Below, piece after piece: positions 44,280 through 53,168 of a stretch of 64,000 nt of DNA. The number at the start of each line of letters is the position of its first letter. The first letter of the stretch is position 1. This DNA is from Streptomyces piniterrae. GTDB taxonomy: Bacteria; Actinomycetota; Actinomycetes; Streptomycetales; Streptomycetaceae. The translations under genes were made by a program, and so were the position numbers. The notes under the pieces were generated by a model that had not been told where the DNA came from, made no database searches, and saw only the letters and a list, made by a program, of their open reading frames with translations. Location of the stretch: assembly GCF_005048155.1 (NCBI RefSeq), contig NZ_SUMB01000001.1, forward strand, positions 434,001 to 498,000, given 5' to 3'.

Positions 44280-44342
44280 CAGACCATTGCAGTGCTGCGG
44301 GCCAGTGGTGACGCACCCACTGGCGATGCAGACCATTGCAGT
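44280..44342 (+). repeat. Direct repeat - hairpin - direct repeat element
   Basis: The 14-mer CAGACCATTGCAGT occurs at 44280-44293 and again at 44329-44342. Between the copies lies a perfect 8-bp stem (GCCAGTGG at 44301-44308 with CCACTGGC at 44317-44324). The element ends 14 nt before the adaptor GTG. It may be a regulatory or recombination-derived structure. Confidence 0.6.
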
Positions 44343-44356
44343 TGAGGAAGAGTGTC

Positions 44357-45163
44357 GTGCAGTTCCGCCAACAGGCGCTTTCCAAGCTGCAGTCGCCGGA
44401 GGAAATAGAACTGCCGGTGCGTTTCGCCCGGCCCCAGGGCTGGCTCGTCCTGATCGTGACGGTCGTCGTCGTGATCGCGGCCGGCGTCTGGGCGGTGAAC
44501 GGCACCGTGTCCTCCACTCTCAGCGCACCCGGCATCCTCACCCACGGCCAGGGCAGTTACGTCCTGCAGAGCCCGGTTTCGGGCCAGGTCACCGCCGTAC
44601 TCGCCCAAGAGGGCAAGCTGGTGCCCGCCAACACGCCGGTGCTGAAGGTCCGCACCGCACAGGGCACCACCGTCGTCCGCACCATCGCCGCCGGCCGGCT
44701 GACCGCGATGGTCGCCACCATCGGCTCCGTCGTCACCACCGGTGCCGACGTGGCCGCCGTCGAGCGGGTCGCCAGGCCCGGTGATCCCCTGGTGGCGACG
44801 CTCTACGTGCCGGCCGACAGCGGCTCCACGGTGCCCGTGGGCGCGTCGGTCGACCTCACCGTCCAGTCCGTGCCGACCCAGCAGTACGGCGTACTGCGCG
44901 GCCATGTGAAGGCGGTCGGCCGAACCGCCCAGACCCGCCGGCAGATCACCGGATTCCTGGGCAGCGGCCAGCTCGGCGAGCAGTTCTCGAAGAAGGGCCC
45001 GCCGGTGGCCGTCCTGGTCCAGCTCGACCGGTCGCACGGTACGAAGTCGGGCTACACCTGGTCGTCCTCGGACGGCCCGCCGTACGCGGTGGACTCCATG
45101 ACGCTGGCCACCGGCGCCGTCCGGCTGGCCGAACAGCACCCGATCGATTGGCTGCTGCCGTGA
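44357..45163 (+). CDS. HlyD-type adaptor protein of an NHLM bacteriocin exporter
   Basis: The 268-aa protein has one N-terminal transmembrane helix (residues about 29-48, WLVLIVTVVVVIAAGVWAV). An extracellular barrel-sandwich follows, with GQGSYVLQSPVSGQVTAVLA and a second lipoyl-like half. It is shorter than Gram-negative HlyD proteins and lacks the long coiled coil, as expected without an outer membrane. The GTG at 44357 follows a gaggaag ribosome site. Its stop overlaps the GTG of the peptidase-exporter gene by 4 nt. Confidence 0.85.
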   Translation: MQFRQQALSKLQSPEEIELPVRFARPQGWLVLIVTVVVVIAAGVWAVNGTVSSTLSAPGILTHGQGSYVLQSPVSGQVTAVLAQEGKLVPANTPVLKVRTAQGTTVVRTIAAGRLTAMVATIGSVVTTGADVAAVERVARPGDPLVATLYVPADSGSTVPVGASVDLTVQSVPTQQYGVLRGHVKAVGRTAQTRRQITGFLGSGQLGEQFSKKGPPVAVLVQLDRSHGTKSGYTWSSSDGPPYAVDSMTLATGAVRLAEQHPIDWLLP

Positions 45164-47526
45164 CCGCCCCCCACTCCGGGACCGCGCCCGATTCCGGAAC
45201 CGTGCCGAACTCCGATCCCGCCGCGAGCCCCGGCACGTCCGCCGGCCACGCCGCCGTACCGCGGCAGCAACTGCCCCCGGCGGGAAGCCGAGGGCGGCAC
45301 CGGCCCGAGGCCGCGCCGAGCGGGCGCCGCCGGGCACGCCGTGACACGCCCCCGCACACCCCGAAGGCCAAGAAGCGGAAGGCCGTCCGCACCCCCACCG
45401 TCCTCCAGATGGAGGCCCTGGAATGCGGCGCCGCCTCCCTGGCCATGGTCCTCGCCCACTACGGGCGGCATGTGCCGCTGGAGGAGCTGCGGATAGCCTG
45501 CGGCGTCTCCCGCGACGGCTCCCGGGCCAGCAACGTGCTCAAGGCCGCCCGCAGCTACGGCCTGCAGGCCAAGGGCATGCAGATGGAGCCCGCTGCGCTC
45601 GCCGAGGTGCAGGCGCCGGCCATCCTGTTCTGGGAGTTCAACCACTACGTCGTCTATGACGGCATGGGCCGCCGGTTCGGCCGCCGCGGCGTCCACATCA
45701 ACGACCCCGACAAGGGCCGCCGCTTCGTGGCGATGGAGGACTTCGACACCAGCTTCACCGGTGTCGCCCTGGTCTTCGAGCCCTCCGAAAGCTTCCGCAA
45801 GGGGGGCCGCAAGCCGGGCGTCCTGAGCGCCGTACCCGCCCGGATGCGCGGCACCACCGGCACCCTGCTGGCCGCCCTCCTCGCCAGCCTGCTGCTGGTC
45901 GCGGTCGGCGCGGCGGTCCCGGCGCTGAGCCGTACGTACATCGACATGTTCCTGATCGGGAACCAGACCTCGCTGCTGGGACCGCTCTTCGCGTCGATGG
46001 CCGCGATGGTGGCGCTCACCGCCGTACTGACCGGTCTGCAACAGGCGAACCTGCTGCGCGGCCGCATCATCTCCTCCACCCTGAGCAGCGCCCGCTTCCT
46101 GCGGCATCTGCTGAGACTGCCGGTCACGTTCTTCTCGCAGCGCAGCCCGGCCGACCTGGTCCAGCGGCTGCAGTCCAACGACGCGGTGGCCGAGACCCTG
46201 GCGCGTGACCTGGCCGCGGCGGGCGTGGACGGGATCGTCGTCATCCTGTACGCCCTCCTGCTGTGGAGCTACGACCCGCAGCTGACGGTCATCGGCGTGG
46301 GGATCGCGCTGCTCAACGTCGTCGCGATGCGTATCGTCATCCGGCTGCGCGCCACCCACACCGCGAAACTCCGCGCGGACAGCGCCCGGCTGACCAACAC
46401 CTCCTACACCGGTCTGCAGCTCATCGAGACGATGAAGGCCACCGGCGGCGAGAACGGCTACTTCCGCCGCTGGGCCGGCCAGCACGCGACGACGCTGGAG
46501 GTACAGCAGCGGCTCGGCGTGCCCAGTGCCTGGCTGGCCGTCGTCGCACCGACCCTCGCGACGCTCAACAGCGCCCTGATCCTCTGGATCGGCGGGCTGC
46601 GGGCGGTCGAGGGCCATATCTCGATCGGTCTGCTGGTCGCCTTCCAGGCGCTGGTCACCCGCTTCACCGCGCCGATCACCCGGCTCAACGGAGTGGCGGG
46701 ACGGATACAGGACTTCGCGGCCGACGTGGCCCGTCTCAAGGACGTGGAGAGCTTCCCCGTCGACACCCTGTACTCGCGCCGGGAGCCGGACGCCAGCACC
46801 CGCAGGCTCAAGGGCCATGTGACGCTGGAGAACATCACCTTCGGCTACAGCCCGCTGGACAAACCGCTGCTCACCGGCTTCTCGCTGTCCGTGGGCCCCG
46901 GCCGGCAGGTCGCCCTGGTCGGCGGTTCCGGCAGCGGCAAGTCCACCGTCTCCCGGCTGATCTCCGGCCTCTACAGCCCCTGGGAGGGCACCATCCGCAT
47001 CGACGGGCAGCGCCTGGAGGACATCTCCCGCAGCGCGCTGGCCGCCTCGGTGTCCTTCGTCGACCAGGACGTCTTCCTCTTCGAGGGCACGGTCCGCGAC
47101 AACGTGGCGCTGTGGGACCCGTCGATCCCGGACGAGGCCGTGATCACCGCGCTTCAGGACGCCGCCCTCTACGACGTGATCGCCCGGCGCCCCGACGGCA
47201 TCCACAGCCGTGTCGAGCAGGACGGCCGCAACTTCTCCGGCGGGCAGCGGCAGCGGCTGGAGATCGCCCGCGCGCTGGTCCGGCGGCCCAGCATCCTGGT
47301 CCTCGACGAGGTGACCAGCGCCCTGGACGCACAGACCGAACAGATCATCATCGACAATCTGCGGCGGCGCGGCTGCGCCTGCGTCGTGATCGCCCACCGG
47401 CTGAGCACGGTGCGCGACAGCGACGAGATCGTGGTCCTGGACCACGGCGTGGTCGTCGAACGCGGCCGGCACGAGCACCTGGTCGCCGCCGGGGGCGCGT
47501 ACGCCGAGCTGGTCAAGGAGCACTGA
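45160..47526 (+). CDS. C39-peptidase ABC exporter (NHLM-type, peptidase/permease/ATPase)
   Basis: The 788-aa protein has a Pro/Ala/Arg-rich cytoplasmic tail of about 70 residues, then a C39 cysteine peptidase with Cys89 in LQMEALECGAAS, His162 in FNHYVVYDG and Asp182 in INDPDKG, all in place. The six-helix exporter domain follows. The ATPase has Walker A GGSGSGKST near residue 588, signature FSGGQRQRLE and Walker B ILVLDEVTSALD. It should cut the neighbouring peptide after its double glycine and export the core. The GTG start is coupled to the adaptor gene. Confidence 0.93.
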   Translation: MTAPHSGTAPDSGTVPNSDPAASPGTSAGHAAVPRQQLPPAGSRGRHRPEAAPSGRRRARRDTPPHTPKAKKRKAVRTPTVLQMEALECGAASLAMVLAHYGRHVPLEELRIACGVSRDGSRASNVLKAARSYGLQAKGMQMEPAALAEVQAPAILFWEFNHYVVYDGMGRRFGRRGVHINDPDKGRRFVAMEDFDTSFTGVALVFEPSESFRKGGRKPGVLSAVPARMRGTTGTLLAALLASLLLVAVGAAVPALSRTYIDMFLIGNQTSLLGPLFASMAAMVALTAVLTGLQQANLLRGRIISSTLSSARFLRHLLRLPVTFFSQRSPADLVQRLQSNDAVAETLARDLAAAGVDGIVVILYALLLWSYDPQLTVIGVGIALLNVVAMRIVIRLRATHTAKLRADSARLTNTSYTGLQLIETMKATGGENGYFRRWAGQHATTLEVQQRLGVPSAWLAVVAPTLATLNSALILWIGGLRAVEGHISIGLLVAFQALVTRFTAPITRLNGVAGRIQDFAADVARLKDVESFPVDTLYSRREPDASTRRLKGHVTLENITFGYSPLDKPLLTGFSLSVGPGRQVALVGGSGSGKSTVSRLISGLYSPWEGTIRIDGQRLEDISRSALAASVSFVDQDVFLFEGTVRDNVALWDPSIPDEAVITALQDAALYDVIARRPDGIHSRVEQDGRNFSGGQRQRLEIARALVRRPSILVLDEVTSALDAQTEQIIIDNLRRRGCACVVIAHRLSTVRDSDEIVVLDHGVVVERGRHEHLVAAGGAYAELVKEH

Positions 47527-47527
47527 C

Positions 47528-50416
47528 GTGTCATCGGTACATCCGTCCGCCGTCGTGGGCCCCGGCGAGACCGACGCGGTGACCCACGCGCTGGGCGGCC
47601 TCGGCGCGCCCGTCGACTGCACCGGGCTGCGCAGTGTGCCCCTGGAGGGCCCGCATGTGCTGTGGCTGGTCACCGGCGGTGCCCTGGACCTGTTCGCGGT
47701 GGACGCCGCGCAGGAGGGCCACTGGCATTTCCTCGGCCGGCTCGAAGCGGGGACGCTGCTGCTCGGCCCGGTCGAGGGCCCGCAGCACACCCTGCTCGGC
47801 CGGCCCGCCCAGGACTGCCTGCTGCGCCGTATCCCCCTGCGGGAGCTGCCGCAGCCCGAATACGGGGAGTACGGGGAATACGGCGGGCAGGGGGGATACG
47901 GCGGGTACGGGTACGCGTCGGGACACGACGACACGTACGGCGGCCAGTCGCCCGCGCCGACCCCCCTGGAGCACGCCTTCGCGCTCGGTACCGCGCGCAG
48001 CCTCGGCGTCCTCTTCGAGGCCCCGTTGGACGGCCGGCCCACCGATGAGGCGGTGGCCGACGACGACATCCTGTGGATGCCGGTGCCGTCCGGCAGCGTG
48101 CAGTACGGCGCCTCGTACAGCGCGGAGGCGGCCGGAGATCTGCTGGTCGACGGCGCGTTGTGGCAGCGGATGGTCAATCAGCAGTACCGGCTGCTGTCCG
48201 CGGTGGACCGCTGGATCGAGCAGCTGGAGCGCGCGCACGAGGACCGGACGGCGGCCGGCATAAAGGCCGGCGAGGCCGTCCGCGAGCGGGCGGACCAGGC
48301 GCTGCTGGCGTCCATCGGCCGCCAGGGCGGGCGCTCGGCCGTCGCGGACCGGGCCACCGACGACACCACCTTCGCCGTCTGCCGCCGGGTCGCCCAGGCG
48401 GCCGGGATCACACTTGCCCAGCCCCCCAAGGGCGGCGCGGTCAACGACCGCATCAGCCCGGTCGAGCAGATCGCGGTCGCCTCCCGGGTCCGTACCCGCG
48501 CGGTCAAACTCGGCGGACGCTGGTGGCGGACCAACACCGGCCCCCTGGTGGGCCACCGGTCCAAGTCCGGCGCCCCCGTCGCACTGCTGTGGCGCCGCGG
48601 CCGCTACGAGGCCGTGAATCCGGCCTCCGGCCTGCGCATACGCGTCGGCAAGGACAACGCCGACGAATTCGAGCCGCGCGCCGTGATGTTCTACCGGCCG
48701 CTGCCGGAACGGCCCATGACCATGTGGCGGCTGATGCGTTTCAGCCTGCGCGGCAGCCGGCTGGACGTCCGTAATCTGGCCCTCGGCGGGCTGGTGACGG
48801 TGGGCCTCGGCGCGCTGGTCCCGATCGCGACCGGGCAGGTGCTCGGGGTGTTCGTGCCGACCGCGGAGAAGGGCCTGATCGTCCAGGTCGCCCTGGCCGT
48901 CATGATCACCAGCATCGTGACCGCCGCCTTCATGCTGTTGCAAAACCTGACCGTCCTGCGGATGGAGGGCCGTATCGAGAGCGTGCTCCAACCGGCCGTC
49001 TGGGACCGGCTGTTGCGGCTGCCGACGAAGTTCTTCACCGAGCGGTCCACCGGGGAACTGGCCGGCGCGGCGATGGGCATCAGCGCCATCCGGCGGGTGC
49101 TGTCCGGCGTCGGCCCGGTGGCCGTGCAGGCCGGCACGGTCGGCGCGATGAACCTCGTGCTGTTGCTCTGCTACAGCGTGCCGCTGGCCATGGCCGCCAT
49201 CGGGATGCTGATCGTCATCGGCACCGTGTTCGTCGGGATGGGACTGTGGCAGCTGCGCTGGCAGCGACGGCTCGTCAAGCTCGGCCACAAGCTCAACAAC
49301 CAGGCGTTCCAGACCCTGCGCGGACTGCCCAAGCTGCGGGTCGCCGCGGCGGAGAGCTTCGCGTACGCGGCGTGGGCCAGGGAGTTCGCCCGCTCCCGCG
49401 AGATGCAGCAGCGGGCCGGCTGGATCAAGAACCTGACGACGGTCCTGGACGCGGTGTACCTGCCGCTCTGTTCGCTGACCATGTTCATGCTGCTGGCGGG
49501 TCCGGCCCGCGGCAGCATGTCCGCCGGCTCGTTCCTGACCTTCAACACCTCCGTGACCATGCTGCTCACCTCGGTCACCCAGATCTCCGGGGCGCTGGTC
49601 TCGGCCGCCGCCGCGCTCCCGATGTTCGAGCAGATCAAGCCGGTGCTGGACGAGGCGCCGGAGGTCCGCGGTGCCAGTGCGCAGCCCGGCGCGCTGGCCG
49701 GCGGCATCGAGGCCAGGAAGCTCTCCTTCCGCTACACCGACGACGGGCCCCTGGTCCTCGACGACGTCTCGTTCGAGGTGCGGCCGGGCGAGTTCGTGGC
49801 CATCGTCGGCCCGAGCGGCTGCGGCAAGTCCACCCTGCTGCGGTTGCTCATCGGCTTCGACAAACCCGCCTCGGGCAGCGTCCTCTACGACGGCCAGGAC
49901 CTGTCGGCCCTGGACCAGGCCGCGGTACGCCGCCAGTGCGGTGTCGTCCTGCAGAACGCCCAGCCGCTCACCGGATCGATCCTGGACTGCATCTGCGGCG
50001 CCGAGGCGTTCACGCAGGAAGAGGCGTGGGAGGCGGCCGCGATGGCGGGTCTGGCCGAGGACATCAAGCGGATGCCGATGGGCATGCACACCATGATCGC
50101 CGGTGGTGGCGGGATCTCCGGCGGGCAGCGGCAGCGGCTGATGATCGCTCAGGCGCTGGTCCGCCGCCCGCGCATCCTGTTCTTCGACGAGGCCACCAGC
50201 GCCCTGGACAACGAGACCCAGCGCATCGTGACCGAGAGCACCGCCAGGCTGAGTGCCAGCCGTGTGGTGATCGCCCACCGGCTGACCACGGTCATGGACG
50301 CCGACCGGGTCATCGTCATGTCGGACGGCCGGGTCGTCGAACAGGGCCCGCCGGCCGAGCTGCTCGCCAACACCGGAGGCCATCTCCACGAACTGGTGCG
50401 ACGGCAGCTGACCTGA
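47528..50416 (+). CDS. Second NHLM-type ABC exporter (permease/ATPase with long N-terminal domain)
   Basis: About 400 N-terminal residues of this 962-aa protein replace the peptidase. They resemble the cyclic-nucleotide-like and linker domains of the NHLM ABC2 family and include a Tyr-Gly-rich insertion (residues 111-141). Six helices start near residue 415. The ATPase has Walker A GPSGCGKST near residue 761, signature ISGGQRQRLM and Walker B ILFFDEATSALD. The GTG lies one base after the preceding stop. The partner ABC1 carries the peptidase, so the two may form a heterodimer or work in sequence. Confidence 0.9.
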   Translation: MSSVHPSAVVGPGETDAVTHALGGLGAPVDCTGLRSVPLEGPHVLWLVTGGALDLFAVDAAQEGHWHFLGRLEAGTLLLGPVEGPQHTLLGRPAQDCLLRRIPLRELPQPEYGEYGEYGGQGGYGGYGYASGHDDTYGGQSPAPTPLEHAFALGTARSLGVLFEAPLDGRPTDEAVADDDILWMPVPSGSVQYGASYSAEAAGDLLVDGALWQRMVNQQYRLLSAVDRWIEQLERAHEDRTAAGIKAGEAVRERADQALLASIGRQGGRSAVADRATDDTTFAVCRRVAQAAGITLAQPPKGGAVNDRISPVEQIAVASRVRTRAVKLGGRWWRTNTGPLVGHRSKSGAPVALLWRRGRYEAVNPASGLRIRVGKDNADEFEPRAVMFYRPLPERPMTMWRLMRFSLRGSRLDVRNLALGGLVTVGLGALVPIATGQVLGVFVPTAEKGLIVQVALAVMITSIVTAAFMLLQNLTVLRMEGRIESVLQPAVWDRLLRLPTKFFTERSTGELAGAAMGISAIRRVLSGVGPVAVQAGTVGAMNLVLLLCYSVPLAMAAIGMLIVIGTVFVGMGLWQLRWQRRLVKLGHKLNNQAFQTLRGLPKLRVAAAESFAYAAWAREFARSREMQQRAGWIKNLTTVLDAVYLPLCSLTMFMLLAGPARGSMSAGSFLTFNTSVTMLLTSVTQISGALVSAAAALPMFEQIKPVLDEAPEVRGASAQPGALAGGIEARKLSFRYTDDGPLVLDDVSFEVRPGEFVAIVGPSGCGKSTLLRLLIGFDKPASGSVLYDGQDLSALDQAAVRRQCGVVLQNAQPLTGSILDCICGAEAFTQEEAWEAAAMAGLAEDIKRMPMGMHTMIAGGGGISGGQRQRLMIAQALVRRPRILFFDEATSALDNETQRIVTESTARLSASRVVIAHRLTTVMDADRVIVMSDGRVVEQGPPAELLANTGGHLHELVRRQLT
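47858..47948 (+). repeat. Tandem Tyr-Gly-coding repeat inside the second exporter
   Basis: Nine-base units of the gag-tac-ggg type repeat with variation and encode EYGEYGEYGGQGGYGGYG. The stretch interrupts an otherwise ordinary folded N-terminal domain and looks like a recent slippage expansion. Confidence 0.7.
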
Positions 50417-50451
50417 GCCCGGTGGCGTGACCACTCGGAACCCGGAGCCGG

Positions 50452-51072
50452 TCAGACCGTGACCGCCTGAGGAACCCGCGCACCCGCCTCGGCGGACCTC
50501 AGCCACGCGATGAGGTCGGCGCGGGCGCGGGCCACCCGGGAGCGCACCGTGCCGATCGGACACCCCACGACCGCCGCGGCGTCCGCGTACGGCATCCCGA
50601 CCAACTGGGTGAGGACGAACGCCTCGCGCCGCTCGCCGTCCAGCGCGTCGAGCAGGGCGCTCAGCGCCACCCCGTCGTCGAATCCCGGTAGCCCCCTGGG
50701 CTGCCGGTGTTCGGCGACCGCCTGCCAGTCGTCGACCGCGGCGATGCGCGGGCGGGCGGCGGCGGAGCGGTACCGGTCGACCACCACACGGCGGGCGATG
50801 GACAGCAGCCAGGTGCGGGCGCAGGAGCGCCCGGCGAATCCCGGCAGGCTGGTCAGGGCGCGCAGAAAGGTCTCCTGGGCCAGGTCATCGGCGCTGTGGG
50901 TGTCGCCGCTCAGGTACGCCACGAACCGCCACACCTCGCGGTGGGAGGCGCGTACGAAGCGTTCGACGGCGGCCCGGTCACCGGCCCCGGCGGCCAGGGC
51001 CAGGGCGGTCAGCTGCTCGTCGTCCGCTGCGGTCCGCTTGCCACGGGCCGGACCGACAAGGGCGGGAATCAT
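50452..51072 (-). CDS. ECF-type RNA polymerase sigma factor
   Basis: Region 2 of this 206-aa protein is VERFVRASHREVWRFVAYLS with SADDLAQETFLRALTSL. Region 4 is DALDGERREAFVLTQLVGMP with GCPIGTVRSRVARARADLI. The ATG at 51072 is chosen over a GTG two codons earlier because the aagga ribosome site is better placed. No anti-sigma factor with a zinc motif is next to it. It lies downstream of the Met/His-rich membrane protein gene and converges on the exporter cassette, so it may serve either. Confidence 0.9.
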   Translation of the reverse strand: MIPALVGPARGKRTAADDEQLTALALAAGAGDRAAVERFVRASHREVWRFVAYLSGDTHSADDLAQETFLRALTSLPGFAGRSCARTWLLSIARRVVVDRYRSAAARPRIAAVDDWQAVAEHRQPRGLPGFDDGVALSALLDALDGERREAFVLTQLVGMPYADAAAVVGCPIGTVRSRVARARADLIAWLRSAEAGARVPQAVTV

Positions 51073-51368
51073 CGCCACACGTCCTTCGGAGGTGCGGGCC
51101 GTGCCAGGGCATGGCAGGGCCTCATGGGGAGCGGCAGTCCGGGTGCCCGTACGAAGGCCGGTGACGGTGTCGCGGGACGACGGTCGTGGGGCGTTCGTCC
51201 ACGGGCAGGCCGGAGGGCCGCGGGGCCAGGGGGCGGCGTGCGGGCGGCAACGCTCACGACGTCATGAGGAAGGCAGCCGCGCGGACACGCCGTACTCCGC
51301 CCGCCACCGACTCGGTGCGGCATCGCGGGGGCCCGGACGTGTGCCGGGAGAGTCCCCAGGGCGAGCGG

Positions 51369-51965
51369 TCAGCAGCAGACGGCGAGTTCCGGCGGGCCCC
51401 TGCGGGAGACGACGTGGTGAAGGAGCACCCCACGCGGGCGCAGGACGCGCACCGCGCCGGCCGACGGGCCGGCGGACGGCTTCGGGCCGGCCCAGGACAG
51501 GGTCGTCAGGACCAGCAGCAGGGGCGCGAACAACACCGCGACCATGCTGCGGCCGAGCCGGCACGCGGCCGCCTCGCCGCGCCACAGCCACACCCCGCAC
51601 ACCAGCGCGGCCAGCGCATGGGCGCAGAACATGCCGGGGGTCGCATGGCCGGGGTGCGCGTTCATCCCCGGCATGCCGTCCATCGGCGTCGGCGCGGGCG
51701 CGTGGGGGGTTTGCAGGTCGAACAGGAAGTGCAGACCGAGTTGGGTCAGGACCGTGGAACCGGTGACGACGAACCCGCCGCGCTCCCGCCCCGCCGGCCA
51801 CCAGGCCATCGCACCCGTGGCGCCGCAGGCGGCAACCAGAGCCCACCAGGGCACGGGCCGGGGGGACATCAGCGAGTGCCCGAGGGCCGCGGTCGTCACG
51901 CACACGGCCGCGAAGATCGCGGCGCGCACGGCGCGTGAAACCGACCCGGCAGTCATGTGGGACAT
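51369..51965 (-). CDS. Met/His-rich integral membrane protein (DUF5134-like)
   Basis: This 198-aa protein has four to five predicted helices. Between helices two and three lies an extracytoplasmic loop with PTPMDGMPGMNAHPGHATPG followed by MFCAHALAALV. Loops with Met, His and Cys in this spacing are common in copper-binding proteins. The last two residues are Cys-Cys. It lies between the isocyanide operon and an ECF sigma gene on the same strand. Copper binding is inference from composition and neighbours. Confidence 0.75.
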   Translation of the reverse strand: MSHMTAGSVSRAVRAAIFAAVCVTTAALGHSLMSPRPVPWWALVAACGATGAMAWWPAGRERGGFVVTGSTVLTQLGLHFLFDLQTPHAPAPTPMDGMPGMNAHPGHATPGMFCAHALAALVCGVWLWRGEAAACRLGRSMVAVLFAPLLLVLTTLSWAGPKPSAGPSAGAVRVLRPRGVLLHHVVSRRGPPELAVCC

Positions 51966-52068
51966 CGTGCCAGCCGTGCGCCCGCTCGGGCGGGGCCACG
52001 GCTCCTCGGTCCCGGTTGTTATCCAGATCCGCTAAAGCACTCCCTCCGCTGAAGCACCCCGGGGGCGG

Positions 52069-53007
52069 TCAACCGGTGATCTGGACGAAGTGGCTGGGTC
52101 TGCCGTCGCGTTGGACCAGGTGGCCCAGTTCGGCGGCCCTGGCCCGGGGCATCAGGGTCCAGGCGCCGTCGCTGCGGTGCAGCGCCGCCGAGTGCCAGGG
52201 CGTGGTCCAGGCGTCGGGTGCGTCGAGCAGGCGGATGCCGAACTTGCGGGCGCCGATGGGCTGGGGATGGATGGACAGGCGGATGCAGCGGGGGTGGTGG
52301 TCGGCGATCAGGTCGCCCCAGGCGCGGCTGCGCTCGATGACGCGGTAGGCGCGTTGCCGGCACTCCCGCTGGAGAGCGGAGCGGGTGCCCGGGTAGTCGG
52401 CGGTGTCCTCGACGAGGAAGCGGGTGATGCCCCGGTAGAGCGCGAGGGTTTTGTCGTCGGTGCGGACTTCGGCGCGCAGGTCGTCCGGGGTGGGGGCGTA
52501 GCGCTGGTGGAGGTGGGCGCGTTTCGCGTCGTGCGGGAGGTCGCCGAGTATGTCGCGCAGGTCGAAGACGGAGAGTCTTGCCAGGCCCAACTGGTCGATG
52601 AGGAGGCGTAGTTCGTCGGCGTAGGCGTCGATGTGCCCGTCGGGTACGCCGATGAGGTCGCCGAAGGCGTGGCCGTCGGAGCAGATGATCACGCGGGCGC
52701 CGGGCGGGTAGATCCGCTCGATGTCGCCGCACAGCCTGTCGAGGAAGCCGAGGGAGAGGCGTTCGCCCTGGTCGGGCAGGTGGCCGAGGACCTTGGCGGG
52801 GTTGGGGGACTTGCAGGGGAAGCCGGGGAGGGTGAAGACGACGGGGGCGCCGTCGCGTACGAAGTCGGCGATCCGGCGCAGCTGGTGGGGGAAGGCGCCG
52901 GCCGCGGCGGGGGCCCGGTCGGTGGTGCGGTGGTGCGGCAGGAGCAGGTTCAGGATCGCGGTGCTGATGCTGGTGGGGAGGGTTTCCGGCGCGGTCGTCA
53001 GCGGCAT
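52069..53007 (-). CDS. Isocyanide (isonitrile) synthase, PvcA/IsnA (DIT1_PvcA) family
   Basis: The 312-aa protein has the family signature PVVFTLPGFPCKSPNPAKVL, then GERLSLGFLDRLCGDIERIY, VIICSDGHAFGDLIGV and HPRCIRLSIHPQ. PvcA/IsnA enzymes turn the amine of tyrosine or tryptophan into an isocyanide with ribulose 5-phosphate as carbon source. A very strong ggaggaac ribosome site precedes the ATG. It is the last gene of the operon with MFS, asparagine synthetase-like and P450 genes, separated from the P450 by 161 nt. Substrate (Tyr or Trp) cannot be read from sequence by eye. Confidence 0.92.
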   Translation of the reverse strand: MPLTTAPETLPTSISTAILNLLLPHHRTTDRAPAAAGAFPHQLRRIADFVRDGAPVVFTLPGFPCKSPNPAKVLGHLPDQGERLSLGFLDRLCGDIERIYPPGARVIICSDGHAFGDLIGVPDGHIDAYADELRLLIDQLGLARLSVFDLRDILGDLPHDAKRAHLHQRYAPTPDDLRAEVRTDDKTLALYRGITRFLVEDTADYPGTRSALQRECRQRAYRVIERSRAWGDLIADHHPRCIRLSIHPQPIGARKFGIRLLDAPDAWTTPWHSAALHRSDGAWTLMPRARAAELGHLVQRDGRPSHFVQITG

Positions 53008-53168
53008 GTCGTTCCTCCGGAGGCGTGCGGGCAGGGCGGCATGACGCCGTGGCGTGCGCCCGTGCGTGGTCTGCCGGTCGGGTGGGTCGGTGAGGCTGGG
53101 GTGGTGCGGGGGAGGGGCTGGATCCGGGTCCGGCGGGGTGGCCGGACCCGGTCAGCCGGGGCCCGGTG

